DNA of 64,000 nucleotides from Amycolatopsis sp. FBCC-B4732. Lineage in GTDB: Bacteria; Actinomycetota; Actinomycetes; Mycobacteriales; Pseudonocardiaceae. Numbering within the stretch: the first letter of the stretch is position 1; every line of letters begins with the position of its first letter. The notes under the pieces were generated by a model, which saw nothing but the letters and a program-made list of their open reading frames with translations, ran no database searches and was not told where the DNA came from. Position numbers and translations under genes: made by a program. The stretch covers positions 3,992,001 through 4,056,000 of the forward strand of contig NZ_CP095376.1 in the NCBI RefSeq assembly GCF_023008405.1. Direction: 5' to 3'. This document shows positions 49,409 to 58,680 of this stretch, piece after piece.

Positions 49409-51526
49409 GTGCGAAGAAATCTCACGGTGCTCGCGGTTCTGCTCGCGGGGCTGGTGGGGCTCGCCCCGCCGGCCGCCGTCGCGGGGACGCCGTCCGACGT
49501 CGTCACCCTGATCACCGGTGACCGGGTCGCGGTCCGGAGCGCGCCGGACGGCCGGTCGCTGTTCGACGTGCGCCCGGCCGCGGCGAAGGGCATGGCGCGG
49601 GCGCTCGTGCACCTGCGCCTCGGCGACCGGGACTACGAGGTCCCCGGCACCGCGCTCCCCTACCTCGGGCGCGGCCTCGACCTGAGCCTGTTCGACCTCC
49701 AGGCGCTCCGGGCCGGGGCGGCGCTGCCGGCCGACCCGTCGACGTTCGGCGCGGCGCTGGCCCGGCAGTTCAAGGAGGACAACGCGCGCGGGCACTTCGG
49801 CGGCACCGGGCTCTTCGCCGCGGGCAAGCGCTTCGCCCTCGCCGGGACGCGGCCGGCCGCCCAGCCGCGGTCGGTCATGCGCACGGTTTCGGTGGACGCG
49901 AACGACATCGGCGGCAAGCCCGCCGACACCGGCGTCGCGTTCCTGTACAACACCGACGACGGGAACCTCCTCGACCCGAACGAAAACCTCAACTACTTCT
50001 CCGGGGGAACGGCGAAGTTCAGCGCGCCGGACGGGAACTACAGCGCGCTCGGCCTGTTCTGGACGGCCGACGCCGACGGCAACCCGACCGAGGTGCGCTT
50101 CAGCGCGCAGCCGGAGTTCGCGGTGAAGGCGGACACGACCGTGCGCGTCGACGCGGCCCGCGCGTCCAGCAAGCTGACGTGGGTGACCCCGCGGCCCGCG
50201 CTGCTCGACGACACCGGGTTCCTGTTCCGCCGGGCGGCGAAGACCGGGCCCGCGCTGGTCGTCGACTTCGACGCCGGGCCGGGCGTGCCGATCGCGGTGT
50301 CGCCGACCGCGGTCCCGGTGCGCACGGGGGCCCTGCAGACGTACCCGTACAGCAGGCTGGTGTCCCCGCCCGGGCCGGGCACGCCGTACGAATACGTGCT
50401 GCAGAAGGCCGCGGTGGGCCGGATTCCCCCGCAGCGGTACGTGATCACGGCGCAGGACGTCGCCGCCGTCGACTCGACCTACTTCAGCGAGTTCTCCTCG
50501 CTGGGGTTGCGGCAGCGCAGCGGCATGTTCTCCTTCGAGGACAGCGGCGGGCGGGTGTCGCACCCGATCCCGCTGCCGCGCAGGCAGACGGAGTACGTCT
50601 CGGCGGCGCCGGACCTGCGCTGGTTCGGCGGGTTCTCGAAGTACGTCCTGCCCGGGCCGTTCGCCGGGTGGGCCGGGGGTCAGTACGAGTCGTTCCACGC
50701 CTACCGGGGCGGCACTTCCGTGACCGAGGACTGGAACCGCTTCCCGCTGCACCCGGCGGGCGGCGTCGCCCTGCTGCCGCTCGACGACGGAACCGCACCG
50801 GTCCGGCCGGCCGCGACGCGCGCCGGCGACCTGCTGCGGCTGTCGATCACGCCGTTCAGCGACAACCAGCCGGGCCACACCGGGTTCGGCTTGTACGGCG
50901 AGGTGCGGGACACCGTCACCGGGTCTTACACGCTGACCCAGGACGGCGCGACGATCGACGCGGGCAGCCCGGTGGGCGCGACCGAGGTGTCGGTCGAGCA
51001 GGCCGTGGCGGCCGGGCCGTCGACGCTGGGGCTCACGATCGACGCGGGCCGCACCGGGCCGATGTACCGCCAGAGCACCGCGTCCCACACGGAATGGACG
51101 TGGCGGTCGCGGCACGTCGAGGGCGCGACGCTCCCGGCGGCGCTCTACTGCGCCCGCGGCGGATCGGGTCCCGACCGCGCGTGCGGCGTCGAACCGCTGC
51201 TGACGCTGGGGTACGCGGTCGGCGGGCTGCGTCCGGACGGGTCGGCGCTGGTGGGTCCGCAGAGCCTGGACCTGACGGTCGGGCACCTGCAGCGGAGCAC
51301 CGCGTCGCCGGTGGCGGGCGCGACGGTGCAGTACTCGACCGACGGGGTGACCTGGCAGGACGCGACGGTCACCGCCCGCGGCGACGGCGTCTTCCACGCA
51401 GACTTCACCGCGGCCACGGACTCGTTCCGCGGCGCGGACGTCTCCTTGCGCGTCACGGCGTCCGACGCCGCGGGGGCGAGGATCGCCGAGACGGTCACCG
51501 CCGCTTACCACGTCTACCAGTCCTGA
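49409..51526 (+). CDS. Large secreted protein resembling a subtilase scaffold without catalytic domain
   Basis: A 705-residue protein with signal peptide (RRNLTVLAVLLAGLVGLAPPAAVAG). The next part, DVVTLITGDRVAVRSAPDGRSLFDV followed by YEVPGTALPYLGRGLDLSLFDLQAL, resembles the start of large streptomycete S8 peptidases, and the C-terminus (VQYSTDGVTWQDATVTARGDG, RVTASDAAGARIAETVTAAYHVYQ) resembles their C-terminal Ig-like repeats. No Asp-His-Ser subtilase motifs occur in between. It may be a secreted adaptor or a protease-family derivative. The S53 peptidase gene starts 11 bases later, so the two are cotranscribed. Confidence 0.78.
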   Translation: MRRNLTVLAVLLAGLVGLAPPAAVAGTPSDVVTLITGDRVAVRSAPDGRSLFDVRPAAAKGMARALVHLRLGDRDYEVPGTALPYLGRGLDLSLFDLQALRAGAALPADPSTFGAALARQFKEDNARGHFGGTGLFAAGKRFALAGTRPAAQPRSVMRTVSVDANDIGGKPADTGVAFLYNTDDGNLLDPNENLNYFSGGTAKFSAPDGNYSALGLFWTADADGNPTEVRFSAQPEFAVKADTTVRVDAARASSKLTWVTPRPALLDDTGFLFRRAAKTGPALVVDFDAGPGVPIAVSPTAVPVRTGALQTYPYSRLVSPPGPGTPYEYVLQKAAVGRIPPQRYVITAQDVAAVDSTYFSEFSSLGLRQRSGMFSFEDSGGRVSHPIPLPRRQTEYVSAAPDLRWFGGFSKYVLPGPFAGWAGGQYESFHAYRGGTSVTEDWNRFPLHPAGGVALLPLDDGTAPVRPAATRAGDLLRLSITPFSDNQPGHTGFGLYGEVRDTVTGSYTLTQDGATIDAGSPVGATEVSVEQAVAAGPSTLGLTIDAGRTGPMYRQSTASHTEWTWRSRHVEGATLPAALYCARGGSGPDRACGVEPLLTLGYAVGGLRPDGSALVGPQSLDLTVGHLQRSTASPVAGATVQYSTDGVTWQDATVTARGDGVFHADFTAATDSFRGADVSLRVTASDAAGARIAETVTAAYHVYQS

Positions 51527-51537
51527 GGGAGTCCACT

Positions 51538-52680
51538 GTGCACAGAAGAGCGATCGCCGTGCTGGCCGCGGTGGTGTCGGTGGCGTTGTCCGCCCCGCCC
51601 GCGAATGCGGCTCCGGCCGCCCGCGCGGCGTGCCCGGATCCGGGCCCGGGCCTGCTGCGCTGCCTGACGACGTACGCCCCGGCCCGCGCCTTGACCGACG
51701 GCCCGGCCGGCTGGGGCGCGGACGACCTGGCGTCGGCCTACCGCCTGCCGTCGACGGCGGGTCCGGAGACGGTCGTGGGCATCTCGATCGCCTACGACGC
51801 CCCGGACCTGGAGGCGGACCTGGCTGCTTACCGGGCGCAGTACGGCCTCCCGCCGTGCACGACGGCGAACGGCTGCTTCCGCAAGGTGAACCAGCAGGGC
51901 GCACCGGCCCCACTGCCCGCCGCGAGCTTCGGCTGGGCCCTGGAGTCCACTTTGGACGTCTCGATGGTCTCGGCGGCGTGCCCGTCGTGCCGCATCCTGG
52001 TGGTGGAGGGAAATTCACCGGGCTTCGCGGACCTGGCCGAGACGGAGGACACGGCGGTCCGCCTGGGCGCGAAGGTGGTGTCGAACAGCTACGGCGCCCG
52101 TGAAGGCGGCGCGCCCCTGGCGTACGCGAGCCACTACCAGCACCCGGGCGTGACGGTGGTGGCCTCCTCGGGCGACGCGGGCTTCACGGCGGCGAGCTAC
52201 CCGGCGGTCCTGCCCTCGACGGTCGCGGTCGGCGGCACGACGCTGGCCCGCGACCCGGACTCCGCGCGGGGCTGGGCGGAGTCGGCGTGGGAGTACGGCG
52301 GCAGCGGTTGTTCGGCGTACATCGCGAAACCCGCGTGGCAAAAGGACTCCCACTGCGGCAAGCGAACGGTGGCGGACCTCGCGGCGGCGGCAGACAGCCT
52401 GGCGGTGTACAACACCGACGCGGGCGGCTGGCTCCCGGTGAACGGAACCAGCGCTTCGGCCCCGTTCGTGGCGGGCTTGTACGGCCGTTCGGGCCACGCC
52501 GGCGCGGCACAGCCGGCGGACCTGTACGCCCACGCGGGGCAGTTCGTGGACATCACAACGGGCACCAACGACCCGACCGGGGCGGGAAAGAAGTGCGGCG
52601 GCGACTACTTGTGCGTCGCGGGCCCGGGCTACGACGCCCCGACGGGAGCGGGAACCCCGAACGGCCTGGCCGGCTTCTGA
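51538..52680 (+). CDS. Secreted S53 (sedolisin)-like peptidase
   Basis: A 380-residue secreted serine-carboxyl peptidase-like protein with signal peptide (RRAIAVLAAVVSVALSAPPANA). It lacks the usual long pro-domain: after LTTYAPARALTDGPAGWGADDLASAYRLPS the catalytic fold starts. SFGWALESTLDVSMVSAACP supplies the Glu and Asp, VTVVASSGDAGFTAASYPA the oxyanion Asp, and PVNGTSASAPFVAGLYG the nucleophilic Ser. S53 enzymes usually act at acid pH. It follows the scaffold-like protein by 11 bases. The missing pro-domain suggests that another factor helps folding, possibly the upstream partner (inference). Confidence 0.88.
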   Translation: MHRRAIAVLAAVVSVALSAPPANAAPAARAACPDPGPGLLRCLTTYAPARALTDGPAGWGADDLASAYRLPSTAGPETVVGISIAYDAPDLEADLAAYRAQYGLPPCTTANGCFRKVNQQGAPAPLPAASFGWALESTLDVSMVSAACPSCRILVVEGNSPGFADLAETEDTAVRLGAKVVSNSYGAREGGAPLAYASHYQHPGVTVVASSGDAGFTAASYPAVLPSTVAVGGTTLARDPDSARGWAESAWEYGGSGCSAYIAKPAWQKDSHCGKRTVADLAAAADSLAVYNTDAGGWLPVNGTSASAPFVAGLYGRSGHAGAAQPADLYAHAGQFVDITTGTNDPTGAGKKCGGDYLCVAGPGYDAPTGAGTPNGLAGF

Positions 52681-53281
52681 GGGAATGTCCGGGGGAAGAC
52701 GTGAGCTGCCCCGCCCCGGCGGGGCAGCTCACCCTGGGCGCACTGACGCCTCGACCCGGCACGCCCGCAGGCCGCGCCCAGGCCCGGCCGCCACTCTCGC
52801 CGAATCCCCACCGCGCCCGCACCGCAGCAAGCGCAGGCACGCCACCCAGCCCAGGACCGCCGCGAGCAGCCGGCCCGGTTCCGCCCCGCCTACCCCGGCC
52901 GCCCCGCCACGCGACCCAAAGCCGCCGCGCGCAACCAGCCCGATTCCATCCGCGCACCCCGCAGCGGCGCAGGTCCGCCGCCGCACCCCGCTCCGCCCAG
53001 AAGGCACGCCCCCATTCGCGCCGGATACCCGCCACCCACCGCGCCCGCACCGCAGCAAGCGCAGGCACGCCGCCCAGCCCAGGACCGCCGCGAGCAGCCG
53101 GCCCGGTTCCGCCCACCCTGTCCGCACCGCGGCTCCGCCACGCAACCCGGGCCCACCTCGAGCGACCCGCGCGGTTCCGCCCGGTTCCGCCCCGCCCGCA
53201 TCGCGGCCCCCGCCACGCAACCCGGAGCCGCCGCGAGCAGCCGGCCCGGTTCCGCCCGCCCGCCCCGTAGCAAGCGCCAGC
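52681..53281. repeat. Non-coding GC-rich repeat region
   Basis: A block of about 78 bases beginning near ACCGCGCCCGCACCGCAGCA occurs at about 52810-52887 and again at 53038-53115 with only a few differences. The shorter element CGCGAGCAGCCGGCCCGG recurs at about 52862, 53090 and 53233, with further eroded copies between. Several long frames run through on both strands, but they translate the repeat and have no ribosome-binding sites. I see no gene. Confidence 0.65.
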
Positions 53282-53920
53282 TCAGCCCGGCCGGCACAAC
53301 CCTCGCTCGTACGCCACCAGCCCGGCCTCCGTGCGGTGTGCGCATCCCAGCTTGCGCACCACCTGCGCCACGCAATCGCGCACCAGCGGTTCCGGTATCC
53401 CCAGCTTCTCCGCTATCTCCGCGTTCGTCAGCGCCGAGCCCACTCCGATCAGAACCTCGCGCTCCCGCGACGACAGGCGGTCCACCTGGGCGAGGCGCTC
53501 GTCCCGGGGTCCGGACAGCCGGGTGGCCGACGAAACCCACCGGCGGGAGGCGTCCGGGGAGAGCACCACGTGCCCGTCCGCGGCCAGGCGGACCACCTTC
53601 AGCAGCTCGTTGCGCCGCGCCGAGCGCAGCACGAAACCCGCCGCCCCATCACGCAGGGCGCGGAGGATGCCCGCATCCGAATCGAACGTCGCCAGCACCA
53701 GCACCGCCGGGCGGCGGAACACCGGGCCGAGGGGGCCCAGGCGCAGGTCGAGCAGCACCACGTCCGGGAGACGACGGCGGAGGGTCGTCCGCGCGGCCGT
53801 CGCGTCGCCGACCGCCGCGATCAGCTCGATGCCGTCCGCCTGCGTGAGGATGGCGGCCAGGCGGGCGCGGACCGTCTCGTCACGTTCGGCCACCAGGACC
53901 CGGACCGGTGGCGCGACCAC
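53282..53920 (-). CDS. LuxR-family response regulator with atypical receiver
   Basis: A 212-residue NarL/FixJ-type regulator. The receiver covers about 1-120 and the HTH about 145-205 (LSSREREVLIGVGSALTNAEIAEKLGIPEPLVRDCVAQVVRKLG). The phosphoacceptor in VVLLDLRLG is kept, but the acidic pair after the first strand reads E-R-D-E and the conserved Lys is replaced by Arg (GFVLRSA), so phosphorylation may be weak. No sensor kinase gene is adjacent. The GTG start at 53920 lies three bases after the stop of the hypothetical gene at 53923, so the two form an operon. Confidence 0.87.
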   Translation of the reverse strand: MVAPPVRVLVAERDETVRARLAAILTQADGIELIAAVGDATAARTTLRRRLPDVVLLDLRLGPLGPVFRRPAVLVLATFDSDAGILRALRDGAAGFVLRSARRNELLKVVRLAADGHVVLSPDASRRWVSSATRLSGPRDERLAQVDRLSSREREVLIGVGSALTNAEIAEKLGIPEPLVRDCVAQVVRKLGCAHRTEAGLVAYERGLCRPG

Positions 53921-53922
53921 GC

Positions 53923-54312
53923 TCAGTCCTTCGGGCGCAGGCGGATCAGCGGCAGGTCCGTCTTCGACGCGCCGACGAGGTCACGGCCGCCCGGGCCGCG
54001 CAGCCGCAGCTCACGGAAACGGACCGCCGACAGCTGGGCGGCTTCGATCGGGTAGACGTCGCCGTAGCGCTTGATCTTCTCCACCAGCTCCTTGCCGAGC
54101 AGCTCGACCAGCCCCGCGTGCCGGGTCGCGCCGCCGCCCAGCGGGACGTCCAGTTGCCTGCGCACCTCGGGAAACCGCTGGTCCAGCTCGACGGCGAGCT
54201 GGTGGATGGTGACGTAAGCCGGGCCGAAGTCCCCCGCGTCCGGGCCCGCCGGGATTTCCTTCAGCACCTTGACGAGCTTGTCGTCCATCCCGAGCTTGTC
54301 CCACAGGGTCAC
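53923..54312 (-). CDS. Hypothetical protein, 129 residues
   Basis: The protein reads TLWDKLGMDDKLVKVLKEIPAGPDAGDFGPAYVTIHQLAVELDQRFPEVRRQLDVPLGGGATRHAGLVELLGKELVEKIKRYGDVYPIEAAQLSAVRF-like text (abridged: VELLGKELVEKIKRYGDVYP). It is helical and soluble and has good codon bias. I recall similar hypothetical proteins in actinobacteria but no domain name. It is followed at once by the LuxR-type regulator, so it may act with it. The P450 gene lies upstream on the same strand, 30 bases away. Confidence 0.72.
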   Translation of the reverse strand: MTLWDKLGMDDKLVKVLKEIPAGPDAGDFGPAYVTIHQLAVELDQRFPEVRRQLDVPLGGGATRHAGLVELLGKELVEKIKRYGDVYPIEAAQLSAVRFRELRLRGPGGRDLVGASKTDLPLIRLRPKD

Positions 54313-54342
54313 GCTTTTCCTCCCGGTCCCGGCCGCCGTTGT

Positions 54343-55551
54343 CTACCAGAGGACCGGCACGCGGTCCACTCCCCCGGTGACACGGTTCGTCCGGACCTGG
54401 AGTTCATCGACGTCGACGGCCAGCCGCAGCCCCGGGAAGCGGCGGAACAGCGAGCCGAAGACCACGCGAAGTTCGGTGCGGGCGAGGCTCGCGCCGATGC
54501 AGAACCAGCCGCCGTAGGCGAACGCGACGTGCGCGTTCGGCTTGCGGCCGGGGTCGAACGCCTCGGGGTCCGGGAACGCCGTCTCGTCCCGGTTGGCCGC
54601 CGCGAGCGACAGCACCACCGCGTCGCCCCGCGCGATCTTGACGCCGCCGAGCTCGACGTCGTCGTGCGCGTACCGCAGGATGCCGAGCCCGCCCGGCGCG
54701 GACAGCCGCAGGATCTCTTCGACGACGCCGTGCACGCGCCCCTCGGGGTCGGCGGCCAGCGCGTCGCGGCGGGTGAGGTCGGTGAGCAGGTAGAGCGCGC
54801 CGAGGTCGATCCGGTTGGACGTCGTCTCGTGGCCGGCGAACAGCAGGCCGGCGGCGAGCCGGGCGAGGTCGTCGTCGCCGAACGCGGGGTCGTCGGCCTG
54901 CGCGCGCACCAGGTCCGAGACGACGTCCTGGCCGGGATCGCGCCGCTTGGCCGCCGCGAGCCGCCCCATGTAACCGGCGAACTCGTCGAGCGCTTCGTCC
55001 GCGCCGGTGCCGATGTCCATCCGGCCCATCCGCTCCGACAGCACGCGGAACGTGTCGCGGTCTTCGTACGGGACGCCGAGCAGCTCGCAGATCACCAGCA
55101 CCGGCAGCGGGAACGACAGGTGCTCGTGCAGGTCGACGGGCCCGCCACCGGCGCCGGCCCGCTCCATCGCGTCGAAGCAGCCGTCGGCCAGCTCCTGGAC
55201 GTGCCCGGCGAGCCGCCGGATCCGGTTGGCCGAGAAGGCGGGCACGAGCATCCGCCGCATCCGCGCGTGCTCGACGTGCTCGGTCTCGTGATCACCCTGC
55301 GGCCGGCTGAGAACGGCGGCATCCGACAACGCCGACGCCTCCTCGGGCACCGGGTGCGACCGCCCGAACCGCGGATCGGTGAACACCCCGCGCACCTGCT
55401 CGAACCCGGTGACCAGCCAGGCCGGATCCCCCGCCGGCGTGGTCACGGCCACCACGGGCCCCTCCCGCCGCAACACCGCGAACAGCGGCGCGATCTCCAG
55501 GGCATTGGGCCGATCGAACGGCAGTCGCGGACTACCGGTGGCGGCGGTCAT
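54343..55551 (-). CDS. Cytochrome P450
   Basis: A 402-residue bacterial P450. [21 protein letters not shown] in the I helix has the acid-alcohol pair (here E-T), [20 protein letters not shown] is the E-x-x-R of the K helix, and [18 protein letters not shown] is the haem loop with the Cys ligand. The residue two before Cys is Trp where His or Arg is common. It resembles CYP105/CYP107-like monooxygenases. No ferredoxin or biosynthetic genes are nearby, so redox partners come from elsewhere. It may be cotranscribed with the two genes after it. Substrate unknown. Confidence 0.93.
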   Translation of the reverse strand: MTAATGSPRLPFDRPNALEIAPLFAVLRREGPVVAVTTPAGDPAWLVTGFEQVRGVFTDPRFGRSHPVPEEASALSDAAVLSRPQGDHETEHVEHARMRRMLVPAFSANRIRRLAGHVQELADGCFDAMERAGAGGGPVDLHEHLSFPLPVLVICELLGVPYEDRDTFRVLSERMGRMDIGTGADEALDEFAGYMGRLAAAKRRDPGQDVVSDLVRAQADDPAFGDDDLARLAAGLLFAGHETTSNRIDLGALYLLTDLTRRDALAADPEGRVHGVVEEILRLSAPGGLGILRYAHDDVELGGVKIARGDAVVLSLAAANRDETAFPDPEAFDPGRKPNAHVAFAYGGWFCIGASLARTELRVVFGSLFRRFPGLRLAVDVDELQVRTNRVTGGVDRVPVLW

Positions 55552-55940
55552 CGGTTCTCCTCCCGAATGCGCGGCCGGCCCCCACGTCCACGGGCGGCTC
55601 GGTCACCGGCCACTCCCCCGGCCCCCGCGATCCACGGTACTCAGAAAGCTGGCGCCCGTGCGGAAAGCGCGAGTACCCCGCCCGATCGGGCCACCGCCGC
55701 TGCCCGGAGGACCGAAACTGTCGGTCCTGCCCGGTATCGTGGATTGCGGGGGCCGGAGGCCAAGCCGCCCGATTTGCCCGCATCGCGCGAACGACGAGCA
55801 GGGCGACGACTTCCAAGGCCGACAGCGCCCGGCTAAGCCGACGACAGCGCCCACCGCCGATGGCGGCGACAGCGATGGTTGCGGATGAGGCGATGGCTAC
55901 CGCGGCGCCCGCCGACGGCTGCAGCGATGGTTGCGGCTGC

Positions 55941-56355
55941 GGCAATGGCCACCGCTGCGCCCACCGCCGACGACAGCGACAGCAATGGTTACGGCTGCGC
56001 CAATGGCCACCGCTGCGCCCACCGCCGACGACAGCGACAGCAATGGTTACGGCTGCGCCAATGGCCACCGCTGCGCCCACCGCCGACGACAGCGACAGCA
56101 ATGGTTACGGCTGCGCCAATGGCCACCGCTGCGCCCACCGCCGACGACAGCGACAGCAATGGTTACGGCTGCGCCAATGGCCACCGCTGCGCCCACCGCC
56201 GACGACAGCGACAGCAATGGTTACGGCTGCGCCAATGGCCACCGCTGCGCCCACCGCCGACGACAGCGACAGCAATGGTTACGGCTGCGCCAATGGCCAC
56301 CGCTGCGCCCACCGCCGATGACAGCGACGGCGACGGCGATGGCGATGGCGATGGC
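55941..56355. repeat. 58-bp minisatellite, seven copies
   Basis: Units start at 55941, 55999, 56057, 56115, 56173, 56231 and 56289, each 58 bases, beginning GCCAATGGCCACCGCTGCGC and ending in GGTTACGGCTGC. The inner copies are identical; the first and last are diverged, and the last runs into a GGCGAT hexamer array (about 56327-56354). Because 58 is not a multiple of three, each frame cycles through all three readings. The flanks 55552-55940 and 56356-56533 contain only eroded copies and no gene. Confidence 0.9.
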
Positions 56356-56533
56356 GCCTGAAACACCGTGACCGCAGCCGATCCACGCCCCGCGCCGACC
56401 CTCCGCGCCCGCCACCTCGCCTCCGCAGCGGCGCTAAGCCGGGAGCGCACCAGCACACCGAGCCGAGCACCATCGACGCCCCGCATCATCGCCCCAGCGG
56501 AAAACCCAGCCACCGAGCACGCAATCGACCGGC

Positions 56534-57901
56534 CTACAACAACTCCCAGGCACGAGTAAGCGTGTCCCGCAGGATCTGCTCCATCTCGTCGAACTGCGCC
56601 TGATCACAAACCAACGGCGGCGAAAGCTGCACCACCGGCTCAGCCCGATCATCAGCCCGGCAGTACAACCCGGCCTCGAACAACGCCTCCGACAGGAACC
56701 CCCTCAACACCCGCTCCGACTCGGCGGCACTGAAAGTCTCCTTGGTCGCCTTGTCCTTGACCAGCTCGATACCGTAAAAGAACCCCGCCCCACGAACATC
56801 CCCGACGATCGGCAGCTCGGTCAGCTTGTCCAAAGTGGACCGGAAAGCCGCCTCCCGCGAAAGCACGTGCCCGTAGAGGTCCTCCCGCTCCATCAGGTCG
56901 AGGTTCGCCAGCGCGACCGCGCACGAAACCGGGTGCCCCCCATACGTGGACCCGTGCATGAACGTGGTCTCCCCACGGGTGAACGGCTCCATCAACCGCT
57001 CGGAAGCCAGCACCGCCCCCAGCGGTGCGTACCCGGACGTCAGCCCCTTCGCCGTCGTGATGATGTCCGGCTGGTACCCGTACCGCTTCGCCGCGAAGTC
57101 GTAGCCGACGCGCCCGAACGCGCAGATCACCTCGTCCGACACCAGCAGCACGTCGTGCTTGTCGCAGATCTCCCGCACCCGCGCGAAGTACCCCGGCGGC
57201 GGCACGAAACACCCGCCCGTGTTCTGCACCGGCTCGAGGAACACCGCCGCGACGGTGTCCGCACCCTCGAATTCGATCGCCTCCTCGATCCGGTCCGCCG
57301 CCCAGCGCCCGTAAGCCTCGTAGTCGTCCGCGTGCTCGGGGGCGCGGTAGAAGTTCGTGTTCGGCACGCGCAGGCTGCTCGGCACCAGCGGCTCGAAGTC
57401 CGCCTTCGCGCCGGGAATACCCGTGATCGACAGCGCGCCCTGCGACGTCCCGTGGTAGGCCAGCGCGCGGCTGATCACCTTGTGCTTGCCCGGTTTCCCG
57501 ACGAGCTTGAAGTACTGCTTCGCCAGTTTCCACGCCGTCTCGACCGATTCCCCGCCGCTCACGGTGAAGAACACGCGGTCGAGGTCACCCGGAGCAGCGG
57601 AAGCCAGCCGCGATGCCAGCTCGATCGCCGTCGGGTGCGCGTGGCCCCACAGCGGGAAGTACGCGAGCTGCTTCGTCTGCCGCGCGGCCGCTTCGGCGAG
57701 TTCCTCGCGGCCGTGGCCGACCTGGACCGCGAACAGGCCGGCCAGCCCGTCGAGGTAGCGCTTGCCGCGGGCGTCCCAGATGTACGGGCCTTCGCCGCGC
57801 ACGATCACCGGGACGTCGGTCTCGTCGTAGGCCGAGTGGCGGGTGAAGTGCATCCAGAGGTTCTCGCGGGCGGCCTTGGCGAGGCTCGAAGCGTCGGTCA
57901 T
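56534..57901 (-). CDS. Class III (omega) aminotransferase
   Basis: A 455-residue PLP enzyme. YIWDARGKRYLDGLAGLFAVQVGHGREEL at the N-terminus, FFTVSGGESVETAWKLAKQY, VISRALAYHGTSQGALSITG, LLVSDEVICAFGRVG with the PLP-binding Asp, and IITTAKGLTSGYAPLGAVLAS with the Schiff-base Lys. It is closest in style to putrescine/beta-alanine/GABA:pyruvate aminotransferases. The neighbours, an Lrp regulator and an APC amino acid permease, support a role in amine or omega-amino acid catabolism. The ATG at 57901 is preferred over an upstream start ten codons away. Confidence 0.93.
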   Translation of the reverse strand: MTDASSLAKAARENLWMHFTRHSAYDETDVPVIVRGEGPYIWDARGKRYLDGLAGLFAVQVGHGREELAEAAARQTKQLAYFPLWGHAHPTAIELASRLASAAPGDLDRVFFTVSGGESVETAWKLAKQYFKLVGKPGKHKVISRALAYHGTSQGALSITGIPGAKADFEPLVPSSLRVPNTNFYRAPEHADDYEAYGRWAADRIEEAIEFEGADTVAAVFLEPVQNTGGCFVPPPGYFARVREICDKHDVLLVSDEVICAFGRVGYDFAAKRYGYQPDIITTAKGLTSGYAPLGAVLASERLMEPFTRGETTFMHGSTYGGHPVSCAVALANLDLMEREDLYGHVLSREAAFRSTLDKLTELPIVGDVRGAGFFYGIELVKDKATKETFSAAESERVLRGFLSEALFEAGLYCRADDRAEPVVQLSPPLVCDQAQFDEMEQILRDTLTRAWELL

Positions 57902-58011
57902 GCCTCGGTTATCGCACGCCCCAGCGCCCATCGCAAGCGATTCAGTCGTCCAGCCGAACTTCGGCGACTAATCCGTGGTTGCCACTGTGGACAGACCTTC
58001 GGATTTCGTCG

Positions 58012-58500
58012 TCACGCTCCGCGAGTTCCCCACTGGTAGGTCTGCTTCCGCAGCTTGAGGTAGACCATCGCCTCCGCGTGCCGGACGCCGGGCAGCGCGC
58101 GGATTCGTGTCGAGATCAGCTGCAGCAGCGCCTCGTCGTCCGCGCAGACGGCCTCGCACAGCAGGTCGTAGCGCCCGGCGCAGAGGATCACGTACGCGAT
58201 TTCGTCCATTTCGGCCAGTGCGTCGCCGACCGGCTCGAGCGGGCCGTCCACGGTGATCGCGATCATCGCCTGCCGGAACAGCCCGACCTGCAAGGGATCC
58301 GAGACGGCGACGATCTGGATGACGCCGGAGTCCGACAGCCGCTGGACCCGCTGCCGGACCGCCGCTTCGGACAGGCCGACCGCCTTGCCGATCGTCGCGT
58401 ACGCCCGCCGGCCGTCCTCCTGCAGTTGCGCGATGATCTGCCGCGAGATGTCGTCGAGCACCGGCGGCGCGGGCCGGCTGGGGGTGTCCTGGCTGCTCAC
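58012..58500 (-). CDS. Lrp/AsnC-family regulator
   Basis: A 162-residue feast/famine regulator: VLDDISRQIIAQLQEDGRRAYATIGKAVGLSEAAVRQRVQRLSDSGVIQIVAV is the N-terminal HTH, and ITVDGPLEPVGDALAEMDEIAYVILCAGRYDLLCEAVCADDEALLQLISTRIRALPGVRHAEAMVYLKLRKQTYQWG the RAM ligand-binding domain. It lies between the aminotransferase (same strand, 110 bases downstream) and the divergent permease, as expected for a local regulator of both. The GTG at 58500 is chosen; an ATG at 58512 is an alternative. Neither has a strong ribosome-binding site. Confidence 0.9.
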   Translation of the reverse strand: MSSQDTPSRPAPPVLDDISRQIIAQLQEDGRRAYATIGKAVGLSEAAVRQRVQRLSDSGVIQIVAVSDPLQVGLFRQAMIAITVDGPLEPVGDALAEMDEIAYVILCAGRYDLLCEAVCADDEALLQLISTRIRALPGVRHAEAMVYLKLRKQTYQWGTRGA

Positions 58501-58680
58501 GCCCCGGATCATCCCCGAAGCGCCCGACGCCGGGCAACCGCGGCACGCGCTACGGCCCGTCACTGAATGCGAAGTCACCGACCCGGCCAGACGACGGATT
58601 TAGTCGTCGAAGTGGCGTTGACAACACCGAATCGGTGCTGTTCCATCCGTCGCACCTTGCCCCGGCCGGAGGGAACGCCC

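Noticed and set aside
52553..53540. Several long GC-rich frames rich in Gly, Arg, Trp and Ala
   Set aside because: They translate the non-coding repeats at 52681-53281, differ between copies and have no ribosome-binding site.
54343..55551. Biosynthetic gene cluster around the P450 and LuxR-type regulator
   Set aside because: There is no PKS, NRPS, terpene or RiPP gene in the window; the P450 stands alone.
55941..56355. Possible CRISPR array
   Set aside because: The units are directly adjacent 58-bp tandem repeats without variable spacers, and no cas genes are near.
55860..56371. Three overlapping plus-strand frames with repeats of ATAAPTADDSDSNGYGC type
   Set aside because: They are the 58-bp tandem repeat read in its three frames; the period is not a multiple of three and no start signal exists.
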